From Gemmatimonadetes bacterium SCN 70-22 (GTDB lineage: Bacteria > Gemmatimonadota > Gemmatimonadetes > Gemmatimonadales > Gemmatimonadaceae), in contig MEDZ01000004.1 of NCBI GenBank assembly GCA_001724275.1, positions 186,001 to 250,000 on the forward strand: a stretch of 64,000 nt of DNA. The letters are read 5' to 3'. Below the pieces are notes generated by a model, which saw only the letters and a program-made list of their open reading frames with translations, was not told the origin of the DNA and made no database searches. This document shows, one piece after another, positions 45,408 through 54,075 of the stretch (position 1 is the stretch's first letter; every line of letters starts with the position of its first letter). The position numbers were made by a program, and so were the translations under genes.

Positions 45408-46321
45408 GATGGCTGTGCCGGCGCCGCCTGCCGCGCCGCGCGCACGGTGTTCTTGAGGAGCATCGCGATCGTCATCGGTCCCACGCCGCCCGGGACGGGA
45501 GTGATGTGCGAGGCGACCTTCGAGGCGCTCTCGAAGTGGACGTCGCCCACGATGCGGTAGCCCCGCTTGTCGGTGGGATCGTCGACGCGCGAGATCCCCA
45601 CATCGATCACCACCGCGCCCGGGCGGATCATGTCGCCGGTGATCGATTCCGGACGTCCCAGCGCCGCGATGACGATGTCGGCGCGGCGCGTGTGCGCCGC
45701 GAGGTCACGCGTCCGGGAGTGGCACACCGTCACCGTGCAGTCGCCTCCCGCACCCTGCTGGATCAGGAGCGACGCCATCGGCTTCCCCACGATGTTGCTG
45801 CGCCCCACGACCACGACGTCCTTTCCCGAAGTCGAGATCCCGTAGCGCACGAGAAGCTCCTGCACCCCGGCCGGCGTGCATGGGGCGAACCCGTCCTTCT
45901 CACCGATGAGGAGCTTCCCCACGTTCACCGGGTGGAAGCCGTCCACATCCTTGTGCGGGGCAATGCGACGCACGACGGTATTGGCGTCCATGTGCTTCGG
46001 GAGCGGGCTCTGCACCAGGATGCCGTGCACCGTCGGGTCGGCGTTGAGACGATCGATGAGCGCCTCCAGCTCGGCCTGCGCCGTCTCGGCGGGGAGGCGA
46101 ATGGTCTCCCCCTTCATCCCGGCCTCGACGCTCGCCTTCTCCTTGGACTTCACGTACGACTGGCTGGCCGGATCCTCGCCGACGATCACCACCGTCAGTC
46201 CCGGCGTGATTCCCCTGGCCTTGAGCTCGGCCACTTCGCGCGCCACGTCCTCGCGAACGGCGCGGGCCACCGCCACGCCATCGATGCGCTGCGCCAGCTG
46301 GTGCGTGCTATCGTGCGACAT
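45404..46321 (-). CDS. folD: methylenetetrahydrofolate dehydrogenase/cyclohydrolase
   Basis: Bifunctional one-carbon enzyme interconverting methylene-, methenyl- and formyl-THF. The 305-residue product has [20 protein letters not shown] with the catalytic Lys, [49 protein letters not shown] and [17 protein letters not shown]. The start overlaps the end of rny by 14 bases. Confidence 0.97.
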   Translation of the reverse strand: MSHDSTHQLAQRIDGVAVARAVREDVAREVAELKARGITPGLTVVIVGEDPASQSYVKSKEKASVEAGMKGETIRLPAETAQAELEALIDRLNADPTVHGILVQSPLPKHMDANTVVRRIAPHKDVDGFHPVNVGKLLIGEKDGFAPCTPAGVQELLVRYGISTSGKDVVVVGRSNIVGKPMASLLIQQGAGGDCTVTVCHSRTRDLAAHTRRADIVIAALGRPESITGDMIRPGAVVIDVGISRVDDPTDKRGYRIVGDVHFESASKVASHITPVPGGVGPMTIAMLLKNTVRAARQAAPAQPS

Positions 46322-47894
46322 CCACCGCCCTCGTCTCTCGGATGATGACCACCTTGATCTGTCCCGGATATTGCAGCTCGGCCTCGATGCGCCGCGCGAT
46401 CTCGTCGGCGAGCGCTCCCATCCGCACGTCGTCCACTCCGTCCGGCGTGACGATCACGCGCAACTCGCGCCCCGCCTGGATGGCGTAGACCTTGTCCACC
46501 CCCTTGTAGCTCGAGGCGATCTTCTCCAGCCCCTCGAGGCGCTTCACGTACGTCTCGAACGCCTCGCGGCGCGCCCCGGGGCGCGACCCCGAGATCGCGT
46601 CCGCCGCCTGCACCAGCACCGAGATCTCGCTCTCGTGCGGGACGTCGTCGTGGTGGGCGGCGATGGCGTTGATGATGAGCGGATGCTCGCCGTATTTCGT
46701 CGCGACCTCGACCCCGAGCTGGACGTGCGTCCCTTCGTGCTCGTGCGTCAGGACCTTGCCGATGTCGTGCAGCAGCGCCCCTCGCTTGGCCATCGCCACG
46801 TCGAGCCCGAGCTCGGTAGCCATGATCCCCGCAAGGTGCGCCACTTCCTTCGAGTGATCGAGGATGTTCTGTCCGTAGCTCGTGCGCCACTTCATGCGCC
46901 CGACGAGCTTGATGATTTCGGGATGCAACCCGTGGATCCCGGTCTCGTACGCCGCCTCCTCGCCCAGTTCGACGATCTGCTGGTCGACCTCCTTCCGCGA
47001 CTTGGCGACCACTTCCTCGATGCGCCCCGGGTGGATGCGCCCGTCGGTGACGAGCTTTTCCAGCGAGAGCCGCGCCACCTCGCGCCGGATGGGATCGAAG
47101 CACGAGACCACGACGGTATCGGGGGTGTCGTCGATGACGACGTCCACCCCCGTCGCGAGCTCGAAGGCGCGAATGTTCCGTCCTTCGCGCCCGATGATGC
47201 GTCCCTTCATCTCGTCGTTCGGCAGCGCCACCGACGACACCGAGATCTCGCTCGTGTGCTCCGAGGCGATGCGCTGGACCGCGAGCGCGACGATCTTCTT
47301 GGCCTCGCGCTCCGCGTTCTTCCGCGCGGTCTCGCGAATTTCCCTGATCCGGTTGGCGGCGTCGGCCTCGGCTTCGCGCTCGAGTCGGGCGATCAATTCC
47401 GTCTTGGCCTCGGAGGCCGACATCCCCGCCAGCGACTCCAGGCGGCGCCGCTCGTCGGCGATGAGCCGCTCGAGTTCCTGCTCGCGCTCGGCCACCGACT
47501 TCTCCTTCCGCCCGAGGTCGCTGGCGCGACGACCGAGATCACGATCGCGTTGGTCGAGCACGTCCATCTTCTTCTCGACCTGCGCCTCGCGCTCGTCCAC
47601 GCGGCGCTCCTCGCGCTCCACCTCGTCGCGGCGGTGGCGGGCTTCGACCTCCCACGCCTCGCGCAGCTTGATCAGCTCCTCCTTCCCGGCGAGGACGGCG
47701 CTCTTCCGCATGGACTCCGCCTCGCGCTCGGCGTCGCCCACGATCCGCTTGGAGAGCTCCTCGGCGGTCGCCTTGGCCTGCTTCTGTGCTCCCACCTCGG
47801 CGCTGCGTCCCGCGCGGCGCCCGAGAACGAAGAACGCTGCGGAGGCGGCAACGCACAGCACGCCCAGCGCAGCGACGAGAAACGTCGGATTCAT
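46308..47894 (-). CDS. rny: ribonuclease Y
   Basis: Membrane-anchored endoribonuclease that starts mRNA decay. The 528-residue product has a single N-terminal membrane helix ([19 protein letters not shown]), a long coiled coil with dense charged heptads (about 30-205), and a KH domain ([17 protein letters not shown] near 215-235). The HD phosphohydrolase domain with [11 protein letters not shown] and [21 protein letters not shown] follows, and the family C terminus [18 protein letters not shown]. RNase Y and PNPase in one window suggest a Gram-positive-like RNA-decay set. Downstream of zapA after 231 non-coding bases. Confidence 0.96.
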   Translation of the reverse strand: MNPTFLVAALGVLCVAASAAFFVLGRRAGRSAEVGAQKQAKATAEELSKRIVGDAEREAESMRKSAVLAGKEELIKLREAWEVEARHRRDEVEREERRVDEREAQVEKKMDVLDQRDRDLGRRASDLGRKEKSVAEREQELERLIADERRRLESLAGMSASEAKTELIARLEREAEADAANRIREIRETARKNAEREAKKIVALAVQRIASEHTSEISVSSVALPNDEMKGRIIGREGRNIRAFELATGVDVVIDDTPDTVVVSCFDPIRREVARLSLEKLVTDGRIHPGRIEEVVAKSRKEVDQQIVELGEEAAYETGIHGLHPEIIKLVGRMKWRTSYGQNILDHSKEVAHLAGIMATELGLDVAMAKRGALLHDIGKVLTHEHEGTHVQLGVEVATKYGEHPLIINAIAAHHDDVPHESEISVLVQAADAISGSRPGARREAFETYVKRLEGLEKIASSYKGVDKVYAIQAGRELRVIVTPDGVDDVRMGALADEIARRIEAELQYPGQIKVVIIRETRAVDVAR

Positions 47895-48125
47895 GTCGAT
47901 CTATGCTCCATCGCGGCAGCGCCACGAGGTCGAGGGAAACCACGGCTGATCGCGCATGGAGCTCATGACGCCGGGGCCTCCGATCCGACGCCGACGTAGG
48001 GCATGGGATGGGAGGCGCTAAGTCGTGCAGGAGCTACAACCTACGCCTCAGCGGGTTAGTCTCCGTCAAGCTACCTGCCGGGCGCGCACTTGGCAATTAG
48101 CCGAGTGGGTAGGACGCCCCCGACC
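47895..48125 (-). ncRNA. ssrS: candidate 6S-like small RNA between zapA and rny
   Basis: This 231-bp gap follows zapA, the classic position of ssrS in proteobacteria. The minus strand from about 48122 to 48010 can fold into a rod: closing stem GGGGGCG/CGCCTCC (48121-48115 with 48017-48011), a wide internal bubble, then GCAGG-AGCT paired with AGCTCCTGC, then AACC/GGTT near the tip. A closing stem, central bubble and terminal hairpin is the 6S plan. The sequence match is not tested and the ends are uncertain. Confidence 0.35.
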
Positions 48126-48443
48126 TCAGATCGCCTGGACTTCCCCGGTGTCGCCTCGTTTGGCCGGCGGGAGCCACCGCCTGATCTCGCCCGACAAACT
48201 GTCGATGGCCTCGTCGAGCGACGCCGCCGAGGCGCGGGCCCGGAAGAGCTCATCCGTGATCTGCAGTGCCGCGAGGATGGCCGCCTTGTGGTTCTCCACC
48301 ACGGGCGCCGAGTTGAGCACCCGCTTGATGGACTGGTCGACATACTGCGCCACTGCCCGCGTGTGCTCGGGCGAGGCGTCGGAGCGAATCGAGTACTCCT
48401 CTCCGACGATCATCACCTTCACCAGGTGCCGCTTCTCGCTCAT
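48126..48443 (-). CDS. zapA: cell division protein ZapA
   Basis: Small Z-ring associated protein that bundles FtsZ. The 105-residue product (VKVMIVGEEYSIRSDASPEHTRAVAQYVDQSIKRV) has the family N-terminal domain and the long helix NHKAAILAALQITDELFRARA. Its start overlaps the stop of the coiled-coil gene by ATGA. Located after pheT as in many bacteria. Confidence 0.9.
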   Translation of the reverse strand: MSEKRHLVKVMIVGEEYSIRSDASPEHTRAVAQYVDQSIKRVLNSAPVVENHKAAILAALQITDELFRARASAASLDEAIDSLSGEIRRWLPPAKRGDTGEVQAI

Positions 48444-48760
48444 CCGCGACCGCTCCCCGTAGTGGTGCCCGGCAGCGCCCGCCCCTGCTGCTGGCGGAGG
48501 AAGTGGACGCGCGCCAGGAGCTGCCGTGTGCGCTCGGTGGCGTAGACGACGCGCGCCCTCAGGTCGGCGTTCTCCAACTCCAGCGCCCGCAGGCGTTCCA
48601 GGCTCGGGGCATCGCCCCCCTGCTGCAACGCCACCTCGAGGGTCCGCACCCGCGCCTCGGCCGCCAGCGCCCGGCGGCGGAAGCCGGCCAGCTCCTCGCC
48701 GAGGTGGTGCACCAACTGCTCGAGTTGGCGGAATGCGGGCGACTCAGGCGCTTCGTGCAC
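48440..48760 (-). CDS. small coiled-coil protein, possible ZapB-like partner of ZapA
   Basis: A 106-residue product from GTG 48760 (HEAPESPAFRQLEQLVHHL). Nearly all of it is predicted helix with leucine heptads (ELAGFRRRALAAEARVRTLEVAL, LERLRALELENADLRARVV), ending in a Gly/Ser/Thr tail. It lies between pheT (17-base overlap) and zapA (ATGA), a position where ZapB-like or uncharacterised coiled-coil genes are found. An alternative, longer start at 48847 is possible. Function is inferred from context only. Confidence 0.6.
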   Translation of the reverse strand: MHEAPESPAFRQLEQLVHHLGEELAGFRRRALAAEARVRTLEVALQQGGDAPSLERLRALELENADLRARVVYATERTRQLLARVHFLRQQQGRALPGTTTGSGRG

Positions 48761-51257
48761 GGACACCGAGCTCGGTCTCGAGGGTACGGAGGATCTTCTG
48801 GCGACGGCCATCGACTTCCTTGTCGCGAAGTGTGCGCGTGGCGTCACGGAAGGTCAATCGCCACGCCACGCTCCGGTGAGCGTCGGGGACCCCGGCGCCG
48901 CGGAATTCGTCGAAGAGCTCCAGGCGTTCGAGAAGGTCGCCGCCGCTCCGGCGGATCAGCTGCTCCACCTGCGCCGCCGTCACGCCGTCCGGGACAAGCA
49001 GGGCGAGATCGAACTCCGCGGGCGGCGTGGTGGGAAGGGGGCGGTAGGTCACATGCCCCTTGGCCGGGGCGCGAGAGCTGCCCCCCGCGCCGTAGTCGTG
49101 TCCCCCCGGCGCCGCGACCGCGGCATTCGGGAGCCGTCCCAGGGTGACCTCGACGCCGAACGCGTCCTGCGCCCAGACCGGCTTGTCCAGGGCCATCCGC
49201 TCGACGGTCCCCACCTCGCCCCCCTTGGCCGAGATGCGCCAGAGCACGGGGGCGCCGTCGCCCGCCTCGAGCGTGATCCGCATCCCGGGGTACGCCAGCT
49301 CCGCGATTCGCTCGCCGAGCGCCTTGGCGTCCCACGCGTCGAATACCTCCTTGGCGCGGTCGGTGAAGTGCGGCGGACGCCGGCTCCCCATCACGAGGGC
49401 CCCGACACGCACCTTTTCCACCGGCAGCTGTCCGTCGCGCGGCGCAAAGACCGACCCGACCTCGAAGAGGCGCACGTCCCCCTGCATCCGGCTCAGGTTG
49501 TACTCGGCGCGCCGGGCGAGCGTCTCGAGGATCGAGACACGCAGGTGCGGTTCGTCCTCGGCGAGCGGATTCTCCACGCGCGCGTGCGTCGCGTCGTCGC
49601 CGGCGACGAAGGGGAGCGGGCGCACCTCGAAGAGTCCCATCCCCACCAGCGCGTCGCGGATGCGGCGCCCCGTCACGTGCAACGGATGGTCGGGGACGGT
49701 GCCGGGACGGAACGGGAGGACCACGTCGGGGAGCGCGTCGTAGCCCCGCAGCCGCGCCACCTCTTCCACCAGGTCGGCGTCGCGCGACACGTCGTGACGC
49801 CAGGAGGGGGGCGTGACGTCGAGCGTCTCCTCGCCATCGCCCCGGGAGGCGACGGCGAATCCAACGGACGACAGCAGGCGCGTCACCTCGGCGGCATCGA
49901 CACGCTGGCCGAGGAGCCGCTCCACGCGGCGGGAGGTGATGGCGACGCTCGCGCGCGACGCGGGAGCGCGCCCGAGGTCGATCGCCTGGCCGTCCACTTC
50001 ACCGCCCGCCAGCATCGTGATGAGCTGGGCGGCGATGGAGAGTGCGTGCGGGGCGATGTCCGGGTCGATCCCGCGCTCGAAGCGGTAACTGGCGTCGGTG
50101 CCGAGCCCGAGCTGCCGCCGCGTGGGGCGCACGTGGCGCGGCGTGAAGTACGCCACCTCGAGGAAGACGTCGGTGGTGGTGGCCGAGACCTCGCTCTCCT
50201 TTCCGCCGATGACGCCGGCCACCGCCACCGCCCGCTCCGCGTCGGCGATGACCGTCATCCGCGGGTCGAGCGTGCGCGAGACCCCATCGAGGGTCACCAG
50301 CGTCTCACCCGCGCGGGCGCGCCGCACCACCACGGTCTGTTGCGCCAGTCGCGACAGGTCGAATGCGTGCATCGGCTGCCCATAGCCATGCAGCATGTAG
50401 TTGGTCACGTCGACCACGTTCGAGATGGAGCGGAGCCCGAGCGCCGAGAGCCGGCGCACGAGCCACTCCGGGCTCGGGGCCACCTTCACCCCGCGGATCA
50501 CCACGCCCATGTAGCGGGGACAGCCCTCGGCGTCGTCCAGCTGGACGGTCACCCCGCCGCTCGTCGCGCGGGTCATGTCATGCACCGCCTGCCCCCCGGC
50601 CGAGGGGACGCGCCCGCGCACGCCGTCACCGAAGCGGAGCGCGCCGGTGGCGGGGTCGAGCTCGAACAGCTCGCGCGGATCGCCGAAGGCGAGCCCCTGC
50701 AGCGCCGCGACCTCGCGCGCCATCCCGTAGTGCGACAGGAGGTCGGGGCGATTGGCCAGGACGTCGATGTCGTAGCAGACGTCGCCCACCGGGACGGCCT
50801 CGAGGAAGGGGGTGCCCGGGGCGGCATCGACGTCGAGGGCGAGGATCCCGTCGTGGTCCTCGCCGAGCCCGAGTTCGCGGGCCGAGCAGAGCATCCCGTT
50901 GGAGACCTCACCGCGAATCTTGCGGCGCTCGATCAGGATCCCGCCCTTGTTGCCGGTGGGCATGACCGTCCCCACGCGGGCAAAGGGGTAGAGCGCCCCT
51001 TCCGAGACGTTAGGCGCACCGCAGACGACGTCGAGCAGGTCCCCGCTCCCGTCGTCCACCTTGGTGACCCACAGGTGATCGGAGTTGGGGTGCCGGCCGG
51101 CCTTCACCACGCGAGCCACCACGATGCTGGCCAGGTCGGCACGCAGGCGCTCCATCCCGTCGACCGTCGCCACGTGCGCGGTGATGAGGGCGCGCAGTGC
51201 GTCGGGGGAGAGGGCGTGCGGGACGAAGCCCCGCAACCATTCATGCGAGATCAGCAT
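48744..51257 (-). CDS. pheT: phenylalanyl-tRNA synthetase beta subunit
   Basis: Structural and editing subunit of the (alpha beta)2 enzyme. From ATG 51257 the product is 837 residues. It has an N-terminal tRNA-binding OB domain (about 40-150, VVARVVKAGRHPNSDHLWVTKV), B3/B4 editing domain, B5 domain, the synthetase-like fold (RRIRDALVGMGLFEVRPLPF) and the C-terminal anticodon-binding FDX-ACB (ALLVPDGVTAAQVEQLIRRSGGDLLERLELFDEFRG). A GTG one codon earlier (51260) also exists. GCCTAACG copy at 51008-51015 in the opposite sense to most. Confidence 0.96.
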   Translation of the reverse strand: MLISHEWLRGFVPHALSPDALRALITAHVATVDGMERLRADLASIVVARVVKAGRHPNSDHLWVTKVDDGSGDLLDVVCGAPNVSEGALYPFARVGTVMPTGNKGGILIERRKIRGEVSNGMLCSARELGLGEDHDGILALDVDAAPGTPFLEAVPVGDVCYDIDVLANRPDLLSHYGMAREVAALQGLAFGDPRELFELDPATGALRFGDGVRGRVPSAGGQAVHDMTRATSGGVTVQLDDAEGCPRYMGVVIRGVKVAPSPEWLVRRLSALGLRSISNVVDVTNYMLHGYGQPMHAFDLSRLAQQTVVVRRARAGETLVTLDGVSRTLDPRMTVIADAERAVAVAGVIGGKESEVSATTTDVFLEVAYFTPRHVRPTRRQLGLGTDASYRFERGIDPDIAPHALSIAAQLITMLAGGEVDGQAIDLGRAPASRASVAITSRRVERLLGQRVDAAEVTRLLSSVGFAVASRGDGEETLDVTPPSWRHDVSRDADLVEEVARLRGYDALPDVVLPFRPGTVPDHPLHVTGRRIRDALVGMGLFEVRPLPFVAGDDATHARVENPLAEDEPHLRVSILETLARRAEYNLSRMQGDVRLFEVGSVFAPRDGQLPVEKVRVGALVMGSRRPPHFTDRAKEVFDAWDAKALGERIAELAYPGMRITLEAGDGAPVLWRISAKGGEVGTVERMALDKPVWAQDAFGVEVTLGRLPNAAVAAPGGHDYGAGGSSRAPAKGHVTYRPLPTTPPAEFDLALLVPDGVTAAQVEQLIRRSGGDLLERLELFDEFRGAGVPDAHRSVAWRLTFRDATRTLRDKEVDGRRQKILRTLETELGVRARSA

Positions 51258-51266
51258 CACTCGGGA

Positions 51267-52277
51267 CTAGGCGAACTGTTCGAGGAAGCGCACATCCGAG
51301 TCGTAGAAGAGCCGGATGTCGGAGATGGCGTAGCGGGACATGGCGATACGGGCCGGCCCCATGCCGAAGGCCCAGCCGGAAAAGCGCTCGCTGTCGAGCC
51401 CCGCCGACTCGAGGACCGCCGGGTGCACGAGGCCGCACCCCATGATCTCGATCCAGCGCGCACCGCGCCCGTCGCCGACGTCGAAGAAGACTTCCATCTG
51501 TCCCGAGGGCTCGGTGAAGGGGAAGTACGACGGGACGAGACGCGTGGGGGTGCGCTGGCCGTAGAAGGCGCGCGCGAAGTGGGCGAGCGTTGCCTTGAGG
51601 TCGGCGAAGGTGATCCCCTCGTCGATGGCGAGTCCCTCGAGCTGGGCGAACGCCGGGGCGTGCGTGGCGTCGAAGAAGTCCCGACGGTACACGTTGCCCG
51701 GTGCGAGGATGCGCACCGGTGGCGCGTACGACTGCAGCGTGCGGACCTGCACCGGCGACGTGTGCGTGCGGAGCACCCCTCCGTCCTTCAGGTAGAGGGT
51801 GTCGTGCATGTCCATCGCCGGGTGGTTGTCCGGGAAATTGAGCGCCGTGAAGTTGTACCAGGGCGACTCGGCCTCGGGCCCCAGGGCGACGGTGAAGCCC
51901 AGTTCGCGGAAGATGTCGCAGATCTCGTCGATGACGAGCGAGACGGGGTGGACCGCGCCGCGCCACATGGCGCGCGGCGGCATGGTGAGGTCGAGGGCCG
52001 GCCCTCGTGACGCCGCCGCCTCGAGTTCTCCCTTGCGCTTCTCGAACGCCTCCTCGAGCACCTGCTTGAGGGCGTTGACTGCCGCCCCGGCCTCGCGACG
52101 TTCCTCCCCGGGCAGATGCGGGAGGAGGGCCATGAGTTCGGTCAGCCGCCCCGACTTGCGGCCGAGGAGCGCGTTGCGGAGTTCGTGCCAGGCATCGAGC
52201 GACCCGGCGGCGGCGATGCGCGCGGGCGCCTCATCGCGCAGGGCGGCGCAGGCCTGCTGGAGTTCGAGCAGTGTCAC
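51267..52277 (-). CDS. pheS: phenylalanyl-tRNA synthetase alpha subunit
   Basis: Catalytic subunit that activates Phe. Start at GTG 52277-52275 (TLLELQQACAALRDEAP); 336 residues, normal for the family. Class II motifs: motif 1 region HPVSLVIDEICDIFRELGF, motif 2 region VRILAPGNVYRRDFFDATHAPAFAQLEGL, motif 3 region GWAFGMGPARIAMSRYAI, plus EIMGCGLVHPAVLE. It follows rplT after a 234-bp leader with a terminator-like hairpin. Confidence 0.96.
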   Translation of the reverse strand: MTLLELQQACAALRDEAPARIAAAGSLDAWHELRNALLGRKSGRLTELMALLPHLPGEERREAGAAVNALKQVLEEAFEKRKGELEAAASRGPALDLTMPPRAMWRGAVHPVSLVIDEICDIFRELGFTVALGPEAESPWYNFTALNFPDNHPAMDMHDTLYLKDGGVLRTHTSPVQVRTLQSYAPPVRILAPGNVYRRDFFDATHAPAFAQLEGLAIDEGITFADLKATLAHFARAFYGQRTPTRLVPSYFPFTEPSGQMEVFFDVGDGRGARWIEIMGCGLVHPAVLESAGLDSERFSGWAFGMGPARIAMSRYAISDIRLFYDSDVRFLEQFA

Positions 52278-52404
52278 GGGAGGTCGGTGCGGGGAGGCGA
52301 GGAAACGGTACGGCGGGAAAGGGGACGATGCGGGGTGCGACGGGGAATCGGGTATCGTGGTTGTCGGGGGGGGGGCCCCAACCAGCCGATCCAGCGCACG
52401 CACC

Positions 52405-52448
52405 ACAAACAACTCGGCGGCAGCCGACCGTTGGTCGCGCTGCCGCCG
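52405..52448 (-). terminator. attenuator/terminator between rplT and pheS
   Basis: A 10-bp perfect stem (52439-52448 with 52415-52424, CGGCGGCAGC on the plus strand) with further pairing inside is followed on the minus strand by GAGTTGTTTGTGG. It lies about 65 bases after rplT and 125 before pheS, where it could attenuate pheST. Confidence 0.55.
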
Positions 52449-52511
52449 GTGGTTCAAACCGGACCCGAGGGAGCGGGCGTCCCGCCCCTCGCAGTCGCGC
52501 CGCGGGAGCCG

Positions 52512-52874
52512 TTAGGCTGCCGCCAGCGCCGCGCGCGCCTTCTCGGCCAGCGCGGTAAAGGCCGCCTCGTCGTGCACCGCCAGGTCGGCGAGGATCTTCC
52601 GATCCACCAGGATGCCGGCCCTGCTCAGCCCGTTCATGAACGTGCTGTAGTTCATGCCATTGAGGTGGGCGGCCGCGTTGATGCGCACGATCCAGAGGCG
52701 GCGGAAGTCGCGCTTCTTGTTGCGACGGTCGCGGTATGCGTACCGCCAGCCGCGCTCGACCGACTCCTTGGCCGGACGCCACAGCTTGGAGCGCGCGCCG
52801 AAATAGCCGCGCGCGGCCTTCATCACCTGCTTCTTGCGCTTCAGGCGCACCACATTGGACTTGACGCGTGGCAT
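52512..52874 (-). CDS. rplT: 50S ribosomal protein L20
   Basis: Assembly protein of the 50S subunit and a known autogenous repressor of its operon. The 120-residue product has [29 protein letters not shown], the long helix [38 protein letters not shown] and [17 protein letters not shown]. Stop TAA lies in a GCCTAACG octamer (52510-52517). Confidence 0.97.
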   Translation of the reverse strand: MPRVKSNVVRLKRKKQVMKAARGYFGARSKLWRPAKESVERGWRYAYRDRRNKKRDFRRLWIVRINAAAHLNGMNYSTFMNGLSRAGILVDRKILADLAVHDEAAFTALAEKARAALAAA

Positions 52875-52886
52875 CGCTCTCTCTCC

Positions 52887-53084
52887 TTACGCCTGGATCA
52901 GGCGCTTGATCACCTTCTGCTCGCCGTTGGTGGCGATCAGGGTGGGACGGCGCAGCCGGCGCTTCCGACGGGCGTCCTTCTTGGTGAGGATGTGGCTCTT
53001 GTTGGCCTTCAGGCGGCGAACCTTCCCCGACGCGGTGACGGAGAAGCGCTTCTTCGCGCCCTTGTGGGTCTTCATTTTGGGCAT
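52887..53084 (-). CDS. rpmI: 50S ribosomal protein L35
   Basis: The 65-residue product [24 protein letters not shown], then [16 protein letters not shown], is a normal L35. It lies 12 bases before rplT and 7 after infC. Confidence 0.96.
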   Translation of the reverse strand: MPKMKTHKGAKKRFSVTASGKVRRLKANKSHILTKKDARRKRRLRRPTLIATNGEQKVIKRLIQA

Positions 53085-53091
53085 CGTCAGC

Positions 53092-53607
53092 TCACTTCGG
53101 TGCCAGGATCATCGTTAGGGACTTCCCTTCCATCTTCGCTGAACTTTCGGTCTTCGCCACGTCGGCGAGCTGCTGCGAGACTCGCTCGACCACGGCGAAC
53201 CCCAGTTCCGGGTGGGCGATCTGCCGCCCGCGGAACATGAGCGTGACCTTCACCTTGTTTCCCTCGCCAAGGAACCGGCGCGCGTGCCGCACTTTGGTGT
53301 CGAAGTCGTGCTCCTCGATGCCCGGACGGAATTTCACTTCCTTGAGCTCGATGACGTGCTGCTTCTTCTTCGCCTGCCGCGCCTGCTTCGCCTGTTCGAA
53401 CTTGAACTTGCCGTAGTCCATGACGCGGACTACGGGCGGGCGGGCGGTCGCGGCAACTTCCACCAGGTCGAGCCCCGACTCCTCGGCGAGGGCGAGGGCC
53501 CGATCAACCTCCATGATCCCCAGCTGGCTGCCGTCGGCCCCGATCACGCGGACGGGGCTGATGCGAATCTGGCGGTTGACTCGAACGCGCTTCGTATTGT
53601 CCTGAAT
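53092..53607 (-). CDS. infC: translation initiation factor IF-3 with AUU start
   Basis: IF-3 checks initiator tRNA and start-codon choice. The 171-residue product has [39 protein letters not shown] (N domain), the linker [22 protein letters not shown] and the C domain [36 protein letters not shown]. Only ATT at 53607-53605 can start the family N terminus ([12 protein letters not shown]). Upstream codons contain no ATG, GTG or TTG before an in-frame TAG at 53646-53644. A GGAGG lies about 10 bases before the ATT. The rare AUU start is known from E. coli infC, where it allows IF-3 to repress itself. Confidence 0.95.
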   Translation of the reverse strand: MQDNTKRVRVNRQIRISPVRVIGADGSQLGIMEVDRALALAEESGLDLVEVAATARPPVVRVMDYGKFKFEQAKQARQAKKKQHVIELKEVKFRPGIEEHDFDTKVRHARRFLGEGNKVKVTLMFRGRQIAHPELGFAVVERVSQQLADVAKTESSAKMEGKSLTMILAPK

Positions 53608-53663
53608 AGGCCCAGGTCCTCCGAGAGAGTGATGGCCGGGTGCCTAACGACGACACCGTGCCA

Positions 53664-53698
53664 CGGAAAAGCAAATGCGGACCCCACATGGAGTCCGC
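53664..53698 (-). terminator. attenuator-like terminator in the infC leader
   Basis: On the minus strand a 9-bp stem (53690-53698 with 53677-53685, arms GCGGACTCC/GGGGTCCGC) with a 4-nt loop is followed by ATTTGCTTTTCC. It lies between a predicted promoter at 53821-53849 and the infC start, so it would act as an attenuator of infC-rpmI-rplT. Confidence 0.6.
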
Positions 53699-53820
53699 CA
53701 TATACGACACCCGCCCCCGTCGTCCGGGGCGGCGCCGTGTGGAGACTCCTGCAGCTGCCCGCTTCCGGGCGCCAGAGGGTGAGAGCCGAAAACGCTCTGC
53801 TTGCCGAATTGTCGGGAAAA

Positions 53821-53849
53821 ACTTAAGCGACATGGGCTTATGCGGTCAA
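53821..53849 (-). promoter_or_regulatory. possible promoter of infC-rpmI-rplT
   Basis: Minus-strand TTGACC (53849-53844), a 17-bp spacer and TTAAGT (53826-53821). The -35 is one base from consensus; the -10 matches at three positions. It would give a leader of about 200 nt before infC. Confidence 0.4.
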
Positions 53850-53920
53850 CGGTCCCGACCACATTTCCTGCCCATTCCGCCCCACGAGGGGCGCTGAGCC
53901 CCGCCCCGCTTGGCCCACGG

Positions 53921-54054
53921 CCACCCACGGCCACCTACGGCCACCCACGGCCACCTACGGCCACCTACGGCCACCTACGGCCACCTACGGCCACCTACGG
54001 CCACCTACGGCCACCTACGGCCACCCGCCGCCTACGGCCACCCGCCGCCTACGC
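53921..54054. repeat. 10-bp and 17-bp tandem repeat array
   Basis: Ten consecutive 10-bp units CCACCTACGG (two with C for T at position 6) from 53921 to 54020, then two 17-bp units beginning CCACCCGCCGCCTACG (54021-54054). It fills most of the gap between the infC promoter and the hydrolase gene at 54076. The whole gap 53608-54075 thus holds only the infC leader and this array. Confidence 0.93.
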
Positions 54055-54075
54055 GCCGCCGCGCGCCGCCCTCCC

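Noticed and set aside
52366-52378. Poly-G tract before pheS as a phase-variable element
   Set aside because: It lies in the leader, about 90 bases from the start codon, and length variation cannot be judged from one sequence.
53640-53934. Small open frames in the infC leader on both strands
   Set aside because: They lack ribosome sites, overlap the hairpin and predicted promoter, and show no conserved content.
53921-54054. CRISPR array
   Set aside because: The units are contiguous 10-bp and 17-bp tandem repeats with no unique spacers and no cas genes.
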